A stretch of 64,000 nt of DNA, taken from Lentzea xinjiangensis (GTDB lineage Bacteria > Actinomycetota > Actinomycetes > Mycobacteriales > Pseudonocardiaceae). Below the pieces are notes generated by a model. That model saw only the letters and a list, made by a program, of their open reading frames with translations, was not told where the DNA came from and did not search any database. Below, piece by piece: positions 42,697-51,089 of the stretch; position 1 is the first letter of the stretch; each line of letters begins with the position of its first letter. The stretch covers positions 124,001 through 188,000 of the forward strand of contig NZ_FOFR01000010.1 in NCBI RefSeq assembly GCF_900110955.1, given 5' to 3'. Both the position numbers and the translations under genes were made by a program.

Positions 42697-43959
42697 ATGC
42701 AAGCGGAAGATCTGGCCCAGGCAGCGGAGCAGGCTGTGCGCCACTGCCGACGCGCCGGGCTGTCGCGTCAGGAAGCCGAGGACTGCGTCCAGGACGCCGT
42801 GGTGGCCCTGCTTGCCCGCCACGCCGAGAACCCCGACGCGCAACCGGTCACCGCGGTGCCGGCGTGGCTGGCCGTCACCGCCCGCCGCCGGTTCCTCGAC
42901 CGGCTGCGCCACGCCGAGTGCGAACAGCGGGTCCTCGCCCGCCTGCACGCCCACACCCCGCCCGAAACGGATCCCGGTGACGTCCTCGCTGATCAAGCTT
43001 TGGCCGTCTGGCTGGCCCGTTCCCTGGAACGCCTGCCCCACAGCACCCAGCGCGTCTGCCGGATGATCGCCACCGGCGCCACCGTCACCGACACCGCCGG
43101 CCGACTCGGGATCACCCCCAGAGCCGTGCAGTCCCACCTCGCCCGAGCCCGCCTCCTGCTGCGCGCCCTCGCGGCCGGCGCCGCGGCCGTCCTGGCCGAC
43201 ACCGCCGTACGACTGGCACGCCCCGTGGTCGCCGCGGCGGCGACACCGGTGACCGCAGCGGCTATGACCGCCGCGGTCACCTTGCTGCCCCACCACGGCC
43301 CGCTGCCGGCGCACATCCCGCCGCAGAACCCGGCCGTCGCCGTCCACGTACCCACCACCGTCGCATCCGCCATCCAGCCCCGCACTACACGTGCGTTCCC
43401 GGTCGACCGGGATCACGACACACCGCAAGCCGGCACTGCACCGCCCGCCAACACCGTCGTCACTTCCGCACTCGGCGGCGCCGCCTCGCCGGTCGTGACC
43501 GATCCGACCCCGGCGACCGACGACTCGGGCTCGGGTGCCGACGCCACCCGGACCGCACCGGGCCAGGATCCGCTGTTCGACACAACCTCCACGCTCCCGC
43601 GTGCTCACCCGAGTTCGTCCCGTCCGTCAGGTCCGATCCGGTCTCGTTCGAATCCGACCGCAACCGACCGCGTCGAGACACCGCGCTCGATTCCGATGTC
43701 CGTCACCATCCCCGTGCGGACGGCCCCGATCGGAGTCCCTGCACCGCAAGGGGAACAACCCGCAAGGAACCTCCGGCACCCGAAGGCCCCGGCACACCAC
43801 GCGGTCGGAACCTCGCGGCCGGAACGCCAAGGGGTCGATCGTTCGGTTCCGACGGACACAACGCATGAGCAACGCGGCACAGGCAGCATCAATCATGTTG
43901 CTTCAGGCACTCGATCTTGTGCTCGTAGGCAGGGAGTAACCGGCCTGGAGGCTTGTTGA
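42697..43959 (+). CDS. ECF-type sigma factor with long disordered C-terminal extension
   Basis: A 420-residue protein. GGGGAGG sits 6 bases before ATG 42697. Residues about 5-75 fit sigma region 2 (RAGLSRQEAEDCVQDAVVAL, AVPAWLAVTARRRFLDRLRH) and about 105-155 region 4 (LPHSTQRVCRMIATGATVTD, RLGITPRAVQSHLARARLLL). Standard ECF factors end about there; here some 260 more residues follow. They start with an Ala/Val-rich, weakly hydrophobic segment (VVAAAATPVTAAAMTAAVTL) and continue as Pro/Thr/Ser/Arg-rich low-complexity sequence. No anti-sigma gene is adjacent. The tail might act as a built-in regulator (inference). Confidence 0.8.
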   Translation: MQAEDLAQAAEQAVRHCRRAGLSRQEAEDCVQDAVVALLARHAENPDAQPVTAVPAWLAVTARRRFLDRLRHAECEQRVLARLHAHTPPETDPGDVLADQALAVWLARSLERLPHSTQRVCRMIATGATVTDTAGRLGITPRAVQSHLARARLLLRALAAGAAAVLADTAVRLARPVVAAAATPVTAAAMTAAVTLLPHHGPLPAHIPPQNPAVAVHVPTTVASAIQPRTTRAFPVDRDHDTPQAGTAPPANTVVTSALGGAASPVVTDPTPATDDSGSGADATRTAPGQDPLFDTTSTLPRAHPSSSRPSGPIRSRSNPTATDRVETPRSIPMSVTIPVRTAPIGVPAPQGEQPARNLRHPKAPAHHAVGTSRPERQGVDRSVPTDTTHEQRGTGSINHVASGTRSCARRQGVTGLEAC

Positions 43960-44054
43960 GGCTCGGCTGGACGAGGATCAGGGCTCTGCGTCGCTTGTGC
44001 GCGTTCGAGCTCGAGTTGGCTTCGTCACGACCGCTGGTGCCGCTGTCGCGGAGG

Positions 44055-44838
44055 AACTGCACCACCGCTTCCCCGGCGGCCATGAACGCAGTGCTGCGTT
44101 CGAAGTGGCAGCCGACCGCACCTCGACGCGCACGGTCGGCTCCTACCGGCTTCCCCGCCACCTCGGCGCTTCGCGGACGCATCGTCGCCGCCGCCGTCGC
44201 GGTAGGTGCCTTCGCCGCGGCAGGTGCAGGTCAGACCATGCAAGCCGCGGCTGACGGCAGCAGTGACATCCAGCTCGCGAACCACACCGGCGGCGCCGCC
44301 ACGTTCGACGGCGTGGGCGGCGACACCGCCTCGGCCCCCGATCTTCGCAATCGCCAGGACCGCCTCCGAAGGTTCCACCGAGGCCGCCAAGCTCGTTCGC
44401 AACCAGCAGCTCACCATCGAGCGCGAGGCCGTCAAGGCCGAGAAGAGGCGCCCCAAGTTCGTCCGCCCGGCCGTCGGTGAGTTCTCGTCCACCTACGGCG
44501 GTCGCTGGGGCACCATGCATTTCAGCATCGACATCGCCGGTCCCATCGGCACCCCGGTCCTCTCCGCCGCCGACGGCGTCGTGGTCGAGGCGGGTCACGC
44601 GTCCGGCTTCGGTCTCCGGGTCCGTGTCCCGCACGCCGACGGCACCGTCACCGTCTACGGCCACGTCGACACCTACTCCGTCCGCGCGGGCCAGCCGGTC
44701 AAGGCCGGTCGGCAGATCGCCCGCATGGGCAACCTCGGCTTCTCCACCGGCCCGCACCTGCACTTCGAGGTCTGGGAGCCGGGCGGCCGGAAAGTGAACC
44801 CGTTGGCGTGGCTCAACGAGCGCGGTGTGACCGTCTGA
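44055..44838 (+). pseudogene. M23-family metallopeptidase with two frameshifts
   Basis: Three consecutive frames form one protein. Frame one: HHRFPGGHERSAAFEVAADR, TSTRTVGSYRLPRHLGA. Frame two, from about 44170: RGRIVAAAVAVGAFAAAGAG and QTMQAAADGSSDIQLAN. Frame three, from about 44345 after a C5 run: AIARTASEGSTEAAKLVRNQ then the M23 domain. The catalytic part is intact: HFSIDIAGPIGTPVLSAADG, YGHVDTY and GPHLHFEVW, the zinc-binding and catalytic His/Asp of LytM-type endopeptidases. Both shifts are by one base in the same direction. It is either decayed or affected by sequence errors; no credible start codon precedes the first frame. Confidence 0.7.
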
Positions 44839-44970
44839 TCCGGCTCTCTGATTCGGCTCCGCCCTCGTCCGGCTCGGATCTCGAAGAGCTGCCTGCGAAC
44901 GTCGGGCAGCAACGTTGATGAATGGAAACGGCGAGATTCGCCGTTCGATCTGCACCAGTCGAGGAGCCCC

Positions 44971-45190
44971 ATGTCCATGGTGTCCGCGCCCGTTCTTGTT
45001 ACCGGCGCCACCGGTAAGCAAGGTGGTGCCACCGTCCGCGCGCTTCGTGCCGGTTCGTGCGCTCGTGCCCGACCCGGCCACGGACCGGGCCAAGGCCGTC
45101 GAGGCACTCGGTGTCGAGCTGGTCACCGGCGATCTGCACGACCGGGAATCGTTGGCCCGGGCAGCGGAGGGCCGTGCGCTTCACCGCCTG
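44971..45190 (+). pseudogene. NmrA-like NAD(P)-binding protein, frameshifted N-terminal relic
   Basis: Starts at ATG 44971 as [20 protein letters not shown] and TVRALR, the Rossmann glycine motif of NmrA/atypical SDR proteins. After about 45040 the homology continues in a different frame: [20 protein letters not shown] and [16 protein letters not shown]. It then ends without the rest of the fold. Truncated and frameshifted. Confidence 0.7.
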
Positions 45191-45282
45191 GCGCTCGCAC
45201 GAGTGGTAAGCGGATCGCAAACACGGTGCTCCGCGGAGACGTTTCCGCCAGCTCGATCGCGCCTCTCCGGGCTGTGACGAGC

Positions 45283-45942
45283 TCAGCGGCTGGTGGACGG
45301 CGAAGCTTGAGCCGCTGCGACGCGGTCTGCGATGTGGTCGATGACCACGTTGACCGCGCGGCGGTACGGGGTGGCGTCTTGGTTCACCTGGGACAGGAGC
45401 ATGCCGCCTTGGATCGCGGCCAGCAGTGCGACCGCGAGCGCCGAAACGTCCTCGTCGGCTCCGAGATCGCCGCGCTCGCGCATGCGAGTGAGCCCGGATT
45501 CGATCGCTGCTTGCCACGCGGCGAATCCCGTGGCCAGGCCGAGACGAGCTGAGGGGTCGATGTCCGACAGCTCGCTCGCCAGCGAGCCGATCTCACACCC
45601 TCCGGCGCAGTGCACCGCATCCAGGCGGACGGCGGCGCGTTCGCACCATTCACGCAGTGCGTCGATGCTGTCGAGGTGGTCGAGCAGAGGCCGCTGCTGT
45701 TCGAGCTTCACGGTGTTCTGGTACTCGATCACCGCCGCCGTGAGGCCCTTCTTGTCTCCGAAGTAGTGGTAGATCTGCGAGGCGCTCACCCGGGCACTGC
45801 GTTGCACGTCGGGGATGCTCGTACCGGCGACGCCTTGCTTGAACATCAGCTCGGCGGCGGCCTGCAGGATGCGGTCTCGCGTGCGACGGCCACCCTCCGT
45901 GCTCGCTGCCTTCGCCTGCGGCTCGACACCACTCGTCTTCAT
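45283..45942 (-). CDS. TetR/AcrR-family regulator
   Basis: A 219-residue TetR-type repressor. The HTH spans about residues 20-65 (RTRDRILQAAAELMFKQGVA, VQRSARVSASQIYHYFGDKK) and the C-terminal domain resembles the TetR_C_16/AefR-like group (GGCEIGSLASELSD, LLAAIQGGMLLSQV). It is divergent from an alpha/beta hydrolase gene across about 100 bases that contain a 24-bp palindrome, so it likely represses that esterase and itself. Confidence 0.92.
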   Translation of the reverse strand: MKTSGVEPQAKAASTEGGRRTRDRILQAAAELMFKQGVAGTSIPDVQRSARVSASQIYHYFGDKKGLTAAVIEYQNTVKLEQQRPLLDHLDSIDALREWCERAAVRLDAVHCAGGCEIGSLASELSDIDPSARLGLATGFAAWQAAIESGLTRMRERGDLGADEDVSALAVALLAAIQGGMLLSQVNQDATPYRRAVNVVIDHIADRVAAAQASPSTSR

Positions 45943-45957
45943 GGGCTCAGCCTATCC

Positions 45958-45981
45958 AGATTGGAATTGACTTTCCAATCT
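45958..45981. promoter_or_regulatory. TetR operator, perfect palindrome
   Basis: AGATTGGAA-TTGACT-TTCCAATCT: perfect 9-bp arms around TTGACT, which itself can serve as a -35 element for the plus-strand hydrolase gene. Binding would occlude the promoter. Confidence 0.7.
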
Positions 45982-45995
45982 CGCGCTGCCTACGG

Positions 45996-46013
45996 TTGGA
46001 GTGTTCATTCCAA
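45996..46013. promoter_or_regulatory. Second, related palindrome
   Basis: TTGGA-N8-TCCAA, repeating the TTGGA/TCCAA core of the operator at 45958-45981, 31 bases upstream of the hydrolase start. Probably a second, weaker site. Confidence 0.45.
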
Positions 46014-46043
46014 GATCATTTCCGTTCGCGATAGGTGACGCTC

Positions 46044-46982
46044 ATGGCGCTCGACCCTCAGATCCAGGCCGTGCTCGACGACTTGGCCGCGACCCCCGCG
46101 CCTGCGGCCAACACCCTCACCGTGGCGGAGAACCGCGCCGCCGGCCTCGCTTTCGCCTCGTTCGCCGGTGACGTCGTCCCGATGCGCGAGGTTCGCGACA
46201 TGACCTTCCGCAGCGGCGACCACGACGTCGCGGTCCGCATCTACACCTCCGAGGCGGTCCCGGCGGGCTCGCCCGCTCCGGTGACGGTGTTCTTCCACGG
46301 CGGCGGCTGGGTGTTCGGCGACCTCGACAGCCAGGACCACTTCGCCAGGGTCGTCGCGACGCGGTCGAAGACCATCGTCGTCTCCGTCGGCTACCGGCTG
46401 GCGCCGGAGCACCGGTTCCCGGCAGCCGTCGAGGACGCCTACGCGGCGCTGCGGTGGGTCGAGCAGAACGCGAGCGCCTTCGGTGCCGATCCGAAGCGCA
46501 TCGCTCTGTTCGGCGAGAGCGCGGGAGGCAACCTCGCCGCCGTCACCGCGCAGGAAGCGAAGCGACGCGGCGGACCGGCCGTCACCTTCCAGGCTCTCGC
46601 CTATCCCGCGACCGACCGTTTCGACGACAGCGCATCGATGTACGACTACGCCGCCGGCCCTCTGCTGACGCGCCCTTGGCTCGAGTGGTTCTGGGGCGCC
46701 TACCTGAACACGCCCGACGAGGGCGCCGACCCCCGCGTCTCTCCGCTGCGCGCGGAGGACCTCACCGGGCTCCCGGCCGCGTTCATCGTCACCGCTGAGC
46801 TCGACCTGCTGCGCGACCAGGGCATCCGGTACGCCGACGCTCTCCGCGAGTCCGGAGTGCCGGTGGCGCACCGAGCGGTCCAGGGCGTGCCCCACGCATT
46901 CCTGTCCTTCACCCGCGACGTCCAGATCTCGCGCGACGTGCTGAACGAGGTCGGCGACGCCATCGGCGCGGCCTTCGCGTGA
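46044..46982 (+). CDS. Alpha/beta hydrolase, hormone-sensitive-lipase-type esterase
   Basis: A 312-residue esterase of family IV. The oxyanion motif HGGGWVFGD is near residue 88, the nucleophile elbow is GESAGGN near 158, the acid is in ELDLLRDQG and the catalytic His in GVPHAFLSF. ATG 46044 (AGGTGA upstream) is chosen over GTG 46035. Controlled probably by the divergent TetR. Substrates of the family are short-chain esters. Confidence 0.93.
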   Translation: MALDPQIQAVLDDLAATPAPAANTLTVAENRAAGLAFASFAGDVVPMREVRDMTFRSGDHDVAVRIYTSEAVPAGSPAPVTVFFHGGGWVFGDLDSQDHFARVVATRSKTIVVSVGYRLAPEHRFPAAVEDAYAALRWVEQNASAFGADPKRIALFGESAGGNLAAVTAQEAKRRGGPAVTFQALAYPATDRFDDSASMYDYAAGPLLTRPWLEWFWGAYLNTPDEGADPRVSPLRAEDLTGLPAAFIVTAELDLLRDQGIRYADALRESGVPVAHRAVQGVPHAFLSFTRDVQISRDVLNEVGDAIGAAFA

Positions 46983-46995
46983 GGGGAAAGTTCCG

Positions 46996-47223
46996 ATGCG
47001 AAAGCCCGACGACAGGAACCCCGCATTCGAGAAGACGGTTGCCGCCGGCGGATCCCCGGCAGTGGTGAATCCGGTCGCGGATCTCGGCGCCACGATGCCG
47101 GCGCCGGAGGAGGACTGGACCGACTCGATCTACTTCATCAGCCGGGTGAACTCCGGGGCCCGGCATAGGGCTCCTGGCGTCGTCATCAAAACGTCCGTGA
47201 AAGGAAGCGCATTATGGCTGTGA
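46996..47223 (+). pseudogene. Truncated N-terminal relic behind the esterase
   Basis: GAGGGGAAAG precedes ATG 46996, and the first about 57 residues look like a real protein (MRKPDDRNPAFEKTVAAGGS, APEEDWTDSIYFISRVNSGA). The homology-like part then breaks off and the frame runs into the GNAT gene, ending at 47223. The DWTDSIYFISRVNSG segment suggests a lipocalin/AttH-like or related secreted enzyme, but this is uncertain. Probably a gene cut by deletion. Confidence 0.4.
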
Positions 47224-47669
47224 CTGTCGCGGAGGAACCGTGGGAGAGCGCGGACGGCCTCAGGCTGCGCCGGGCCATGCAGACCGAGCTGGCCGCCCGG
47301 TACAACTTGCCTGACCGGGAAACCGAGCCGCCCACCGCCGAAACCGTCAGCGTGTTCCTCGTGGCGCGCGATTCGGGAGGCGACGCGACAGGCTGTGGCG
47401 CGCTGCGCCTGCTGGGCGACGGCAGAGCCGAGATCAAGCGGATGTACGTGGTCCCGGAGGCCCGCGGCACCGGCGTGGCGACCCGCATCCTGCGTGGGCT
47501 GGAGGACCACGCCCGGCGGCACGGGACCGGCTCGGTGGTGCTGTCGACCGGAGTGAAGCAGCCTGATGCGGTCCGGTTCTACGAGCGTGAGGGCTATCGC
47601 CCGATCGAAGGTTACGGACCGTACGCCGGCGAACCGCTGGCGAGGTGCTTCACCCTCGAACTCGGCTGA
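47214..47669 (+). CDS. GNAT-family N-acetyltransferase
   Basis: A 151-residue acetyltransferase. The acetyl-CoA motif A is clear: AEIKRMYVVPEARGTGVATRILRGLEDHAR, with RGTGVA as the pyrophosphate loop, and motif B follows (VVLSTGVKQPDAVRFYEREGYRP split by a short loop). AAAGGAAG precedes ATG 47214. Target unknown. It is followed by a strong hairpin and a convergent gene. Confidence 0.9.
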   Translation: MAVTVAEEPWESADGLRLRRAMQTELAARYNLPDRETEPPTAETVSVFLVARDSGGDATGCGALRLLGDGRAEIKRMYVVPEARGTGVATRILRGLEDHARRHGTGSVVLSTGVKQPDAVRFYEREGYRPIEGYGPYAGEPLARCFTLELG

Positions 47670-47674
47670 ACGGG

Positions 47675-47719
47675 GGCACCCGCCGGCCGGTCTGGATCGC
47701 CGAACCGGACGCGGGTGCC
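47675..47719. terminator. Bidirectional terminator hairpin
   Basis: Outer stem GGCACCCGC/GCGGGTGCC (9 bp) with an inner stem CCGGT/ACCGG, located between the convergent GNAT and DUF1963 genes. Confidence 0.65.
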
Positions 47720-47742
47720 TCGACGCCGTCAGGGACGAGAAC

Positions 47743-48660
47743 CTATTCGGAGAACATGGTGAACGAGCGCATCTTGTCGAAGCGCTTGGCCGCGAGGTCC
47801 TCGAAGCTGATCAGGAAGCAGCCGTAGTGGACGTCGCTTTGCGTGTAGAACTGGGCGAGTGGCACCCAGTCCTGGATCAGCCGGTGCTCCTCCGTCTCGA
47901 TCAGGGAGTAATCCCACGTCTCCGCACGATCGAGGCCGGCTTCAGGCCGGTTCTTGAGGTTCGCGGTCGCCATCTCGTGCCATGGGCTGTCGTTGCCGCC
48001 TATCTCCATGCAGTGCCCGCCGACGCGGATGGTGGACATCCTTTTGCCAGGCCCCGGCCAGAGACTGTCGACGATTTCACACAACTGGTCGAAGTGCTTC
48101 AGGTCGTCGAACAGTTGCTTCACGTAATCCGGCTGGAACTCCATTTCGAGCTCATCGGTTTCTCCCATCCAGTCCGGAAGATCCGCCTCGACCCACGCGG
48201 AAAGCTCGTGCTCGGGAATGAGCAGCGGCGTGCCGTCGATGTTCGTCCCTTCGAGTTCGGTTGGCAATGGCGCCACTGCTGTCTCCGTGCCGGTCGGGAC
48301 GTACAGAACCCGCGCGTGCTCCGGCTGCTCGTCAGCGCTGAAGGGAGCCAGCACGTCTTCCTCGTGCTGCAGGAACAGCAGCAGTGAGCCGTCCGCCGGC
48401 AGGGGAAGACCTTCGGCCCGCGGAAGGGCCGCACAGTCGATGGAGGCGATGAACGGCAACGCGTACCCGTCCCCGTCGGTCGGCCATTCCGTGCCCACCG
48501 GTAACCGGGGCAGCCCTCCCTCCTGCCCGACAACCCTCTCGCCGGTGCGTGCGCCGCCCAGCCAGACGGCGAATCGGAGCTGATCCGCGAACTTGCCGAT
48601 CTCGTCGTCCGGTATGCCCTGACTGATCGCCGCCTGGCGGAATTGCTCGTAACGGTCCAT
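47743..48660 (-). CDS. DUF1963 (YwqG-like) protein
   Basis: A 305-residue cytosolic protein of the DUF1963 family. Typical segments are GGLPRLPVGTEWPTDGDGYALPFIASIDC split over residues 55-83, DGSLLLFLQHEED, and HKxGG-like RVGGHCMEIGGNDS. Function unknown; family members often occur near polymorphic-toxin or cell-envelope genes but no such partner is here. ATG 48660 is used; ATG 48678 is an alternative and neither has a strong ribosome site. Confidence 0.85.
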   Translation of the reverse strand: MDRYEQFRQAAISQGIPDDEIGKFADQLRFAVWLGGARTGERVVGQEGGLPRLPVGTEWPTDGDGYALPFIASIDCAALPRAEGLPLPADGSLLLFLQHEEDVLAPFSADEQPEHARVLYVPTGTETAVAPLPTELEGTNIDGTPLLIPEHELSAWVEADLPDWMGETDELEMEFQPDYVKQLFDDLKHFDQLCEIVDSLWPGPGKRMSTIRVGGHCMEIGGNDSPWHEMATANLKNRPEAGLDRAETWDYSLIETEEHRLIQDWVPLAQFYTQSDVHYGCFLISFEDLAAKRFDKMRSFTMFSE

Positions 48661-48822
48661 GGCGCTACATGATCGCATAGTAATGGGAGCTTTCTCTTTG
48701 TCAGGTCCGCGCTGGAGCGGGTGCTGCCTCTATGGCCGGAAAATGTGGTCGACGGGCAGTGCGGCCGACCTGGGACCCAGGAGCAAGCGGACGGAATCTT
48801 CGGCAGACGGATTTCGGTGACG

Positions 48823-50184
48823 TCAGCGATCAGGCAGTACCCGGCTGCCGGCGATGGTGAAGCCGATTGTCGCTCCGCCCCCGGCGCGGTTCCTGGCGAA
48901 GGTCGTTCCGCCGTGGGCTTCGGCGATGCCGGCCACGATGGCCAGGCCGAGACCGGAGCCGGGTAGTGATCGCGAGGTGTCCGCGCGGTAGAACCGGTCG
49001 AAGATCCTGCCGAGGTCATCAGTGCCGACACCGGGTCCGCGGTCCGACACGGCGATCGTGCCCGCGCGGACCTCGACGTCGATCGGGGCGGTGCCGCCGG
49101 TGTCGAACTTCGCGGCGTTCTCCAGCAGGTTGCCGACGGCGCGTTCCAGGGCGAGGCGCTGTCCGCGCACCCGTGTCCGGTCGGCGTCGATGGTGATCTG
49201 GCGTTCGGTCCGGCGCTGTGCCCGCGCGGCCGCGTTGCGGACGACTTCGGCGACTTCGACGTCGGTCTCCTCCTCGTCGGTCCCTCGGGCGAGTGCGAGG
49301 GCGATCAGTTCGTTGACGAGGTGGGAGAGCTCTCTGGTCTCTCCCTCGACGTCGGCGAGCAGGCGCGCGCGGGAGTCCGGCCCGAGCCGGTCGAGGTGGT
49401 GCAGCACGCTGGCGTTGGTGCGCAGGCTCGTCAGAGGGGTGCGGAGCTCGTGCGCTATGTCCTGGATCAGTCGTTCCTGCGCTTCCCGTGAGTCCGCGAG
49501 CCTGCGCAGCATGGTGTTGAACGACGACGAGAGCCGAGCCACCTCGTCCCGCCCGGCCACCGGGACCTCATCGGCGCCGAGCCCGGTGGCGCTGACGTTC
49601 TCGGCGATCGCGGTCAGCCGGACCAGCCGCCGGGTGATCCGGCGTGCGAGCACCCAGCCGAGGCCCGCGGCGACCGCGGTCACGAGCAGGGTGAGCACGG
49701 CGATCTCCTTGGCCATGCCGCTCATCACCTGCCGTGACTGGTTGACGTCGATCCCGACCTGCACCGCACCGGCACCGCCTCCCAGCGAGGTGGTCAGCAC
49801 CCGGTAGGTGTCGTGCTGCACGATCACCTCCGCGGTGCTCGTGGAGCCACGCGCGGATCCGGTGGCGAGGGCGCGATCGGCGTCGCTGACCGGGAAGACC
49901 ACGGCGCGCCCGCCGAGCGCTGTGACGCCGCCGCCAGGTTCGATGCGTTGCGCGGTCAGCGGCAGCGGCTGCTCCAGTCCCGCGTCGCCGATGACATCGC
50001 CGGCCGGGTCGTGCAGCACGCCGTGATGTCCGTCCATGATCGCGGCGGAGGCGGTGTGCAGGCCGCGGTTCACCTCACCGGTCACGCGCTCGACCCCGGA
50101 ACGGAAGGCGAGCACGCCGACCACCCCCGCGGTGAGCGCGACGACGAGGGCGAAGGCGAGGGAGAGCCGGGTTCCGAGGTTCAC
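48823..50184 (-). CDS. HAMP-domain sensor histidine kinase (MprB-like)
   Basis: A 453-residue membrane kinase: TM1 about residues 7-27, an extracytoplasmic sensor domain of about 125 residues, TM2 about 155-175 and HAMP about 178-230. HisKA follows with the phospho-acceptor in IQDIAHELRTPLTSLRTNAS. The HATPase_c domain has NLLENAAKFD (N box), SDRGPGVG (G1), FDRFYRAD (F box) and GSGLGLAIVAGIAEAHGG (G2). The GTG start overlaps the response-regulator stop (GTGA). No metal or Cys cluster in the sensor domain suggests the signal. Confidence 0.94.
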   Translation of the reverse strand: MNLGTRLSLAFALVVALTAGVVGVLAFRSGVERVTGEVNRGLHTASAAIMDGHHGVLHDPAGDVIGDAGLEQPLPLTAQRIEPGGGVTALGGRAVVFPVSDADRALATGSARGSTSTAEVIVQHDTYRVLTTSLGGGAGAVQVGIDVNQSRQVMSGMAKEIAVLTLLVTAVAAGLGWVLARRITRRLVRLTAIAENVSATGLGADEVPVAGRDEVARLSSSFNTMLRRLADSREAQERLIQDIAHELRTPLTSLRTNASVLHHLDRLGPDSRARLLADVEGETRELSHLVNELIALALARGTDEEETDVEVAEVVRNAAARAQRRTERQITIDADRTRVRGQRLALERAVGNLLENAAKFDTGGTAPIDVEVRAGTIAVSDRGPGVGTDDLGRIFDRFYRADTSRSLPGSGLGLAIVAGIAEAHGGTTFARNRAGGGATIGFTIAGSRVLPDR

Positions 50185-50867
50185 GGGCGCCGCACCGTGT
50201 AGCCGATGCCGCGCACCGTGTGGATCACGGCGGAGGCGCCCGCCGCTGCCAGCTTGCGGCGCAGGTAGCCGACGTAGACCGCGAGGTTCTTCGAGTCCCC
50301 GCCGAAGTCGAAGCCCCAGATCTGCTCGTAGATCGACGTGTGGTCGAGCACGACGCCCTCGTTGCGCATGAGCAGTTCCAGCAGGTCGAACTCGGTCTTG
50401 CTCAAGTTCAGCTCGGTCGCGGCCCACCACGCGCGCCGGCTGGCGGGATCGAGCCGCAGCGCCCCGGCGGACAGGGCGCGGTCGTCGGTGTCCTCCGCCG
50501 GGACTGCCCTGCGCAGCAAGGCCCGCAGGCGGGCCAGCAGCTCGTCGAGCTCGAAGGGTTTGGGCAGGTAGTCGTCGGCGCCCGCGTCGAGGCCGGCGAC
50601 CCGGTCGGAGGTCTCGACCCTCGCCGTGAGCATCAGCACCGGCACCCGGTCACCTTCGGCCCGCAGGAGCCGGACGACGCCGAGCCCGTCGAGGCCTGGC
50701 ATGAGCACGTCGAGGATGAGGACGTCGAACTTCTCCCGGCGGATCCTGGTCACCGCCTTCACCCCGTCGTCGACGTCGACGACCGAATAGCCCTCCAGTT
50801 CCAGCGCGCGAACGAGCGACTCACGAATCGCACGGTCGTCATCGGCGATCAACACGGTGCACGTCAT
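50181..50867 (-). CDS. OmpR/PhoB-family response regulator (MprA-like)
   Basis: A 228-residue two-domain regulator. The receiver domain has the acidic pocket (IADDD), phospho-acceptor Asp in VLILDVLMPGLDG, Thr in LMLTAR and Lys in YLPKPFELDELLARL. The winged-helix Trans_reg_C domain follows (LNLSKTEFDLLELLMRNEGV, NLAVYVGYLRRKL, VRGIGYTVRRP). It is first in an operon with the kinase. It lies divergently from an MFS exporter about 220 bases away, which could be a target. Confidence 0.95.
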   Translation of the reverse strand: MTCTVLIADDDRAIRESLVRALELEGYSVVDVDDGVKAVTRIRREKFDVLILDVLMPGLDGLGVVRLLRAEGDRVPVLMLTARVETSDRVAGLDAGADDYLPKPFELDELLARLRALLRRAVPAEDTDDRALSAGALRLDPASRRAWWAATELNLSKTEFDLLELLMRNEGVVLDHTSIYEQIWGFDFGGDSKNLAVYVGYLRRKLAAAGASAVIHTVRGIGYTVRRP

Positions 50868-51089
50868 CCAGTTCCTTCTCCCGGCTCGGCCACTGTGGAT
50901 GATTCTCGCCGAGCGACACGCCGCGCCACACGAAAGTTCGCCCTGAGAAGGGTAGGAGCTTGGTGAGAATCCACCGGTGAGGCGCCTTTCGCCATTGCCG
51001 CCGGGTGAGGGCGATTCCTAGATTCGGTCACGAGCGAGCACTTCTCCCGCTGGTCGCCGTGTGCTGCATCCCCTCACCGAAGGAGTTCC

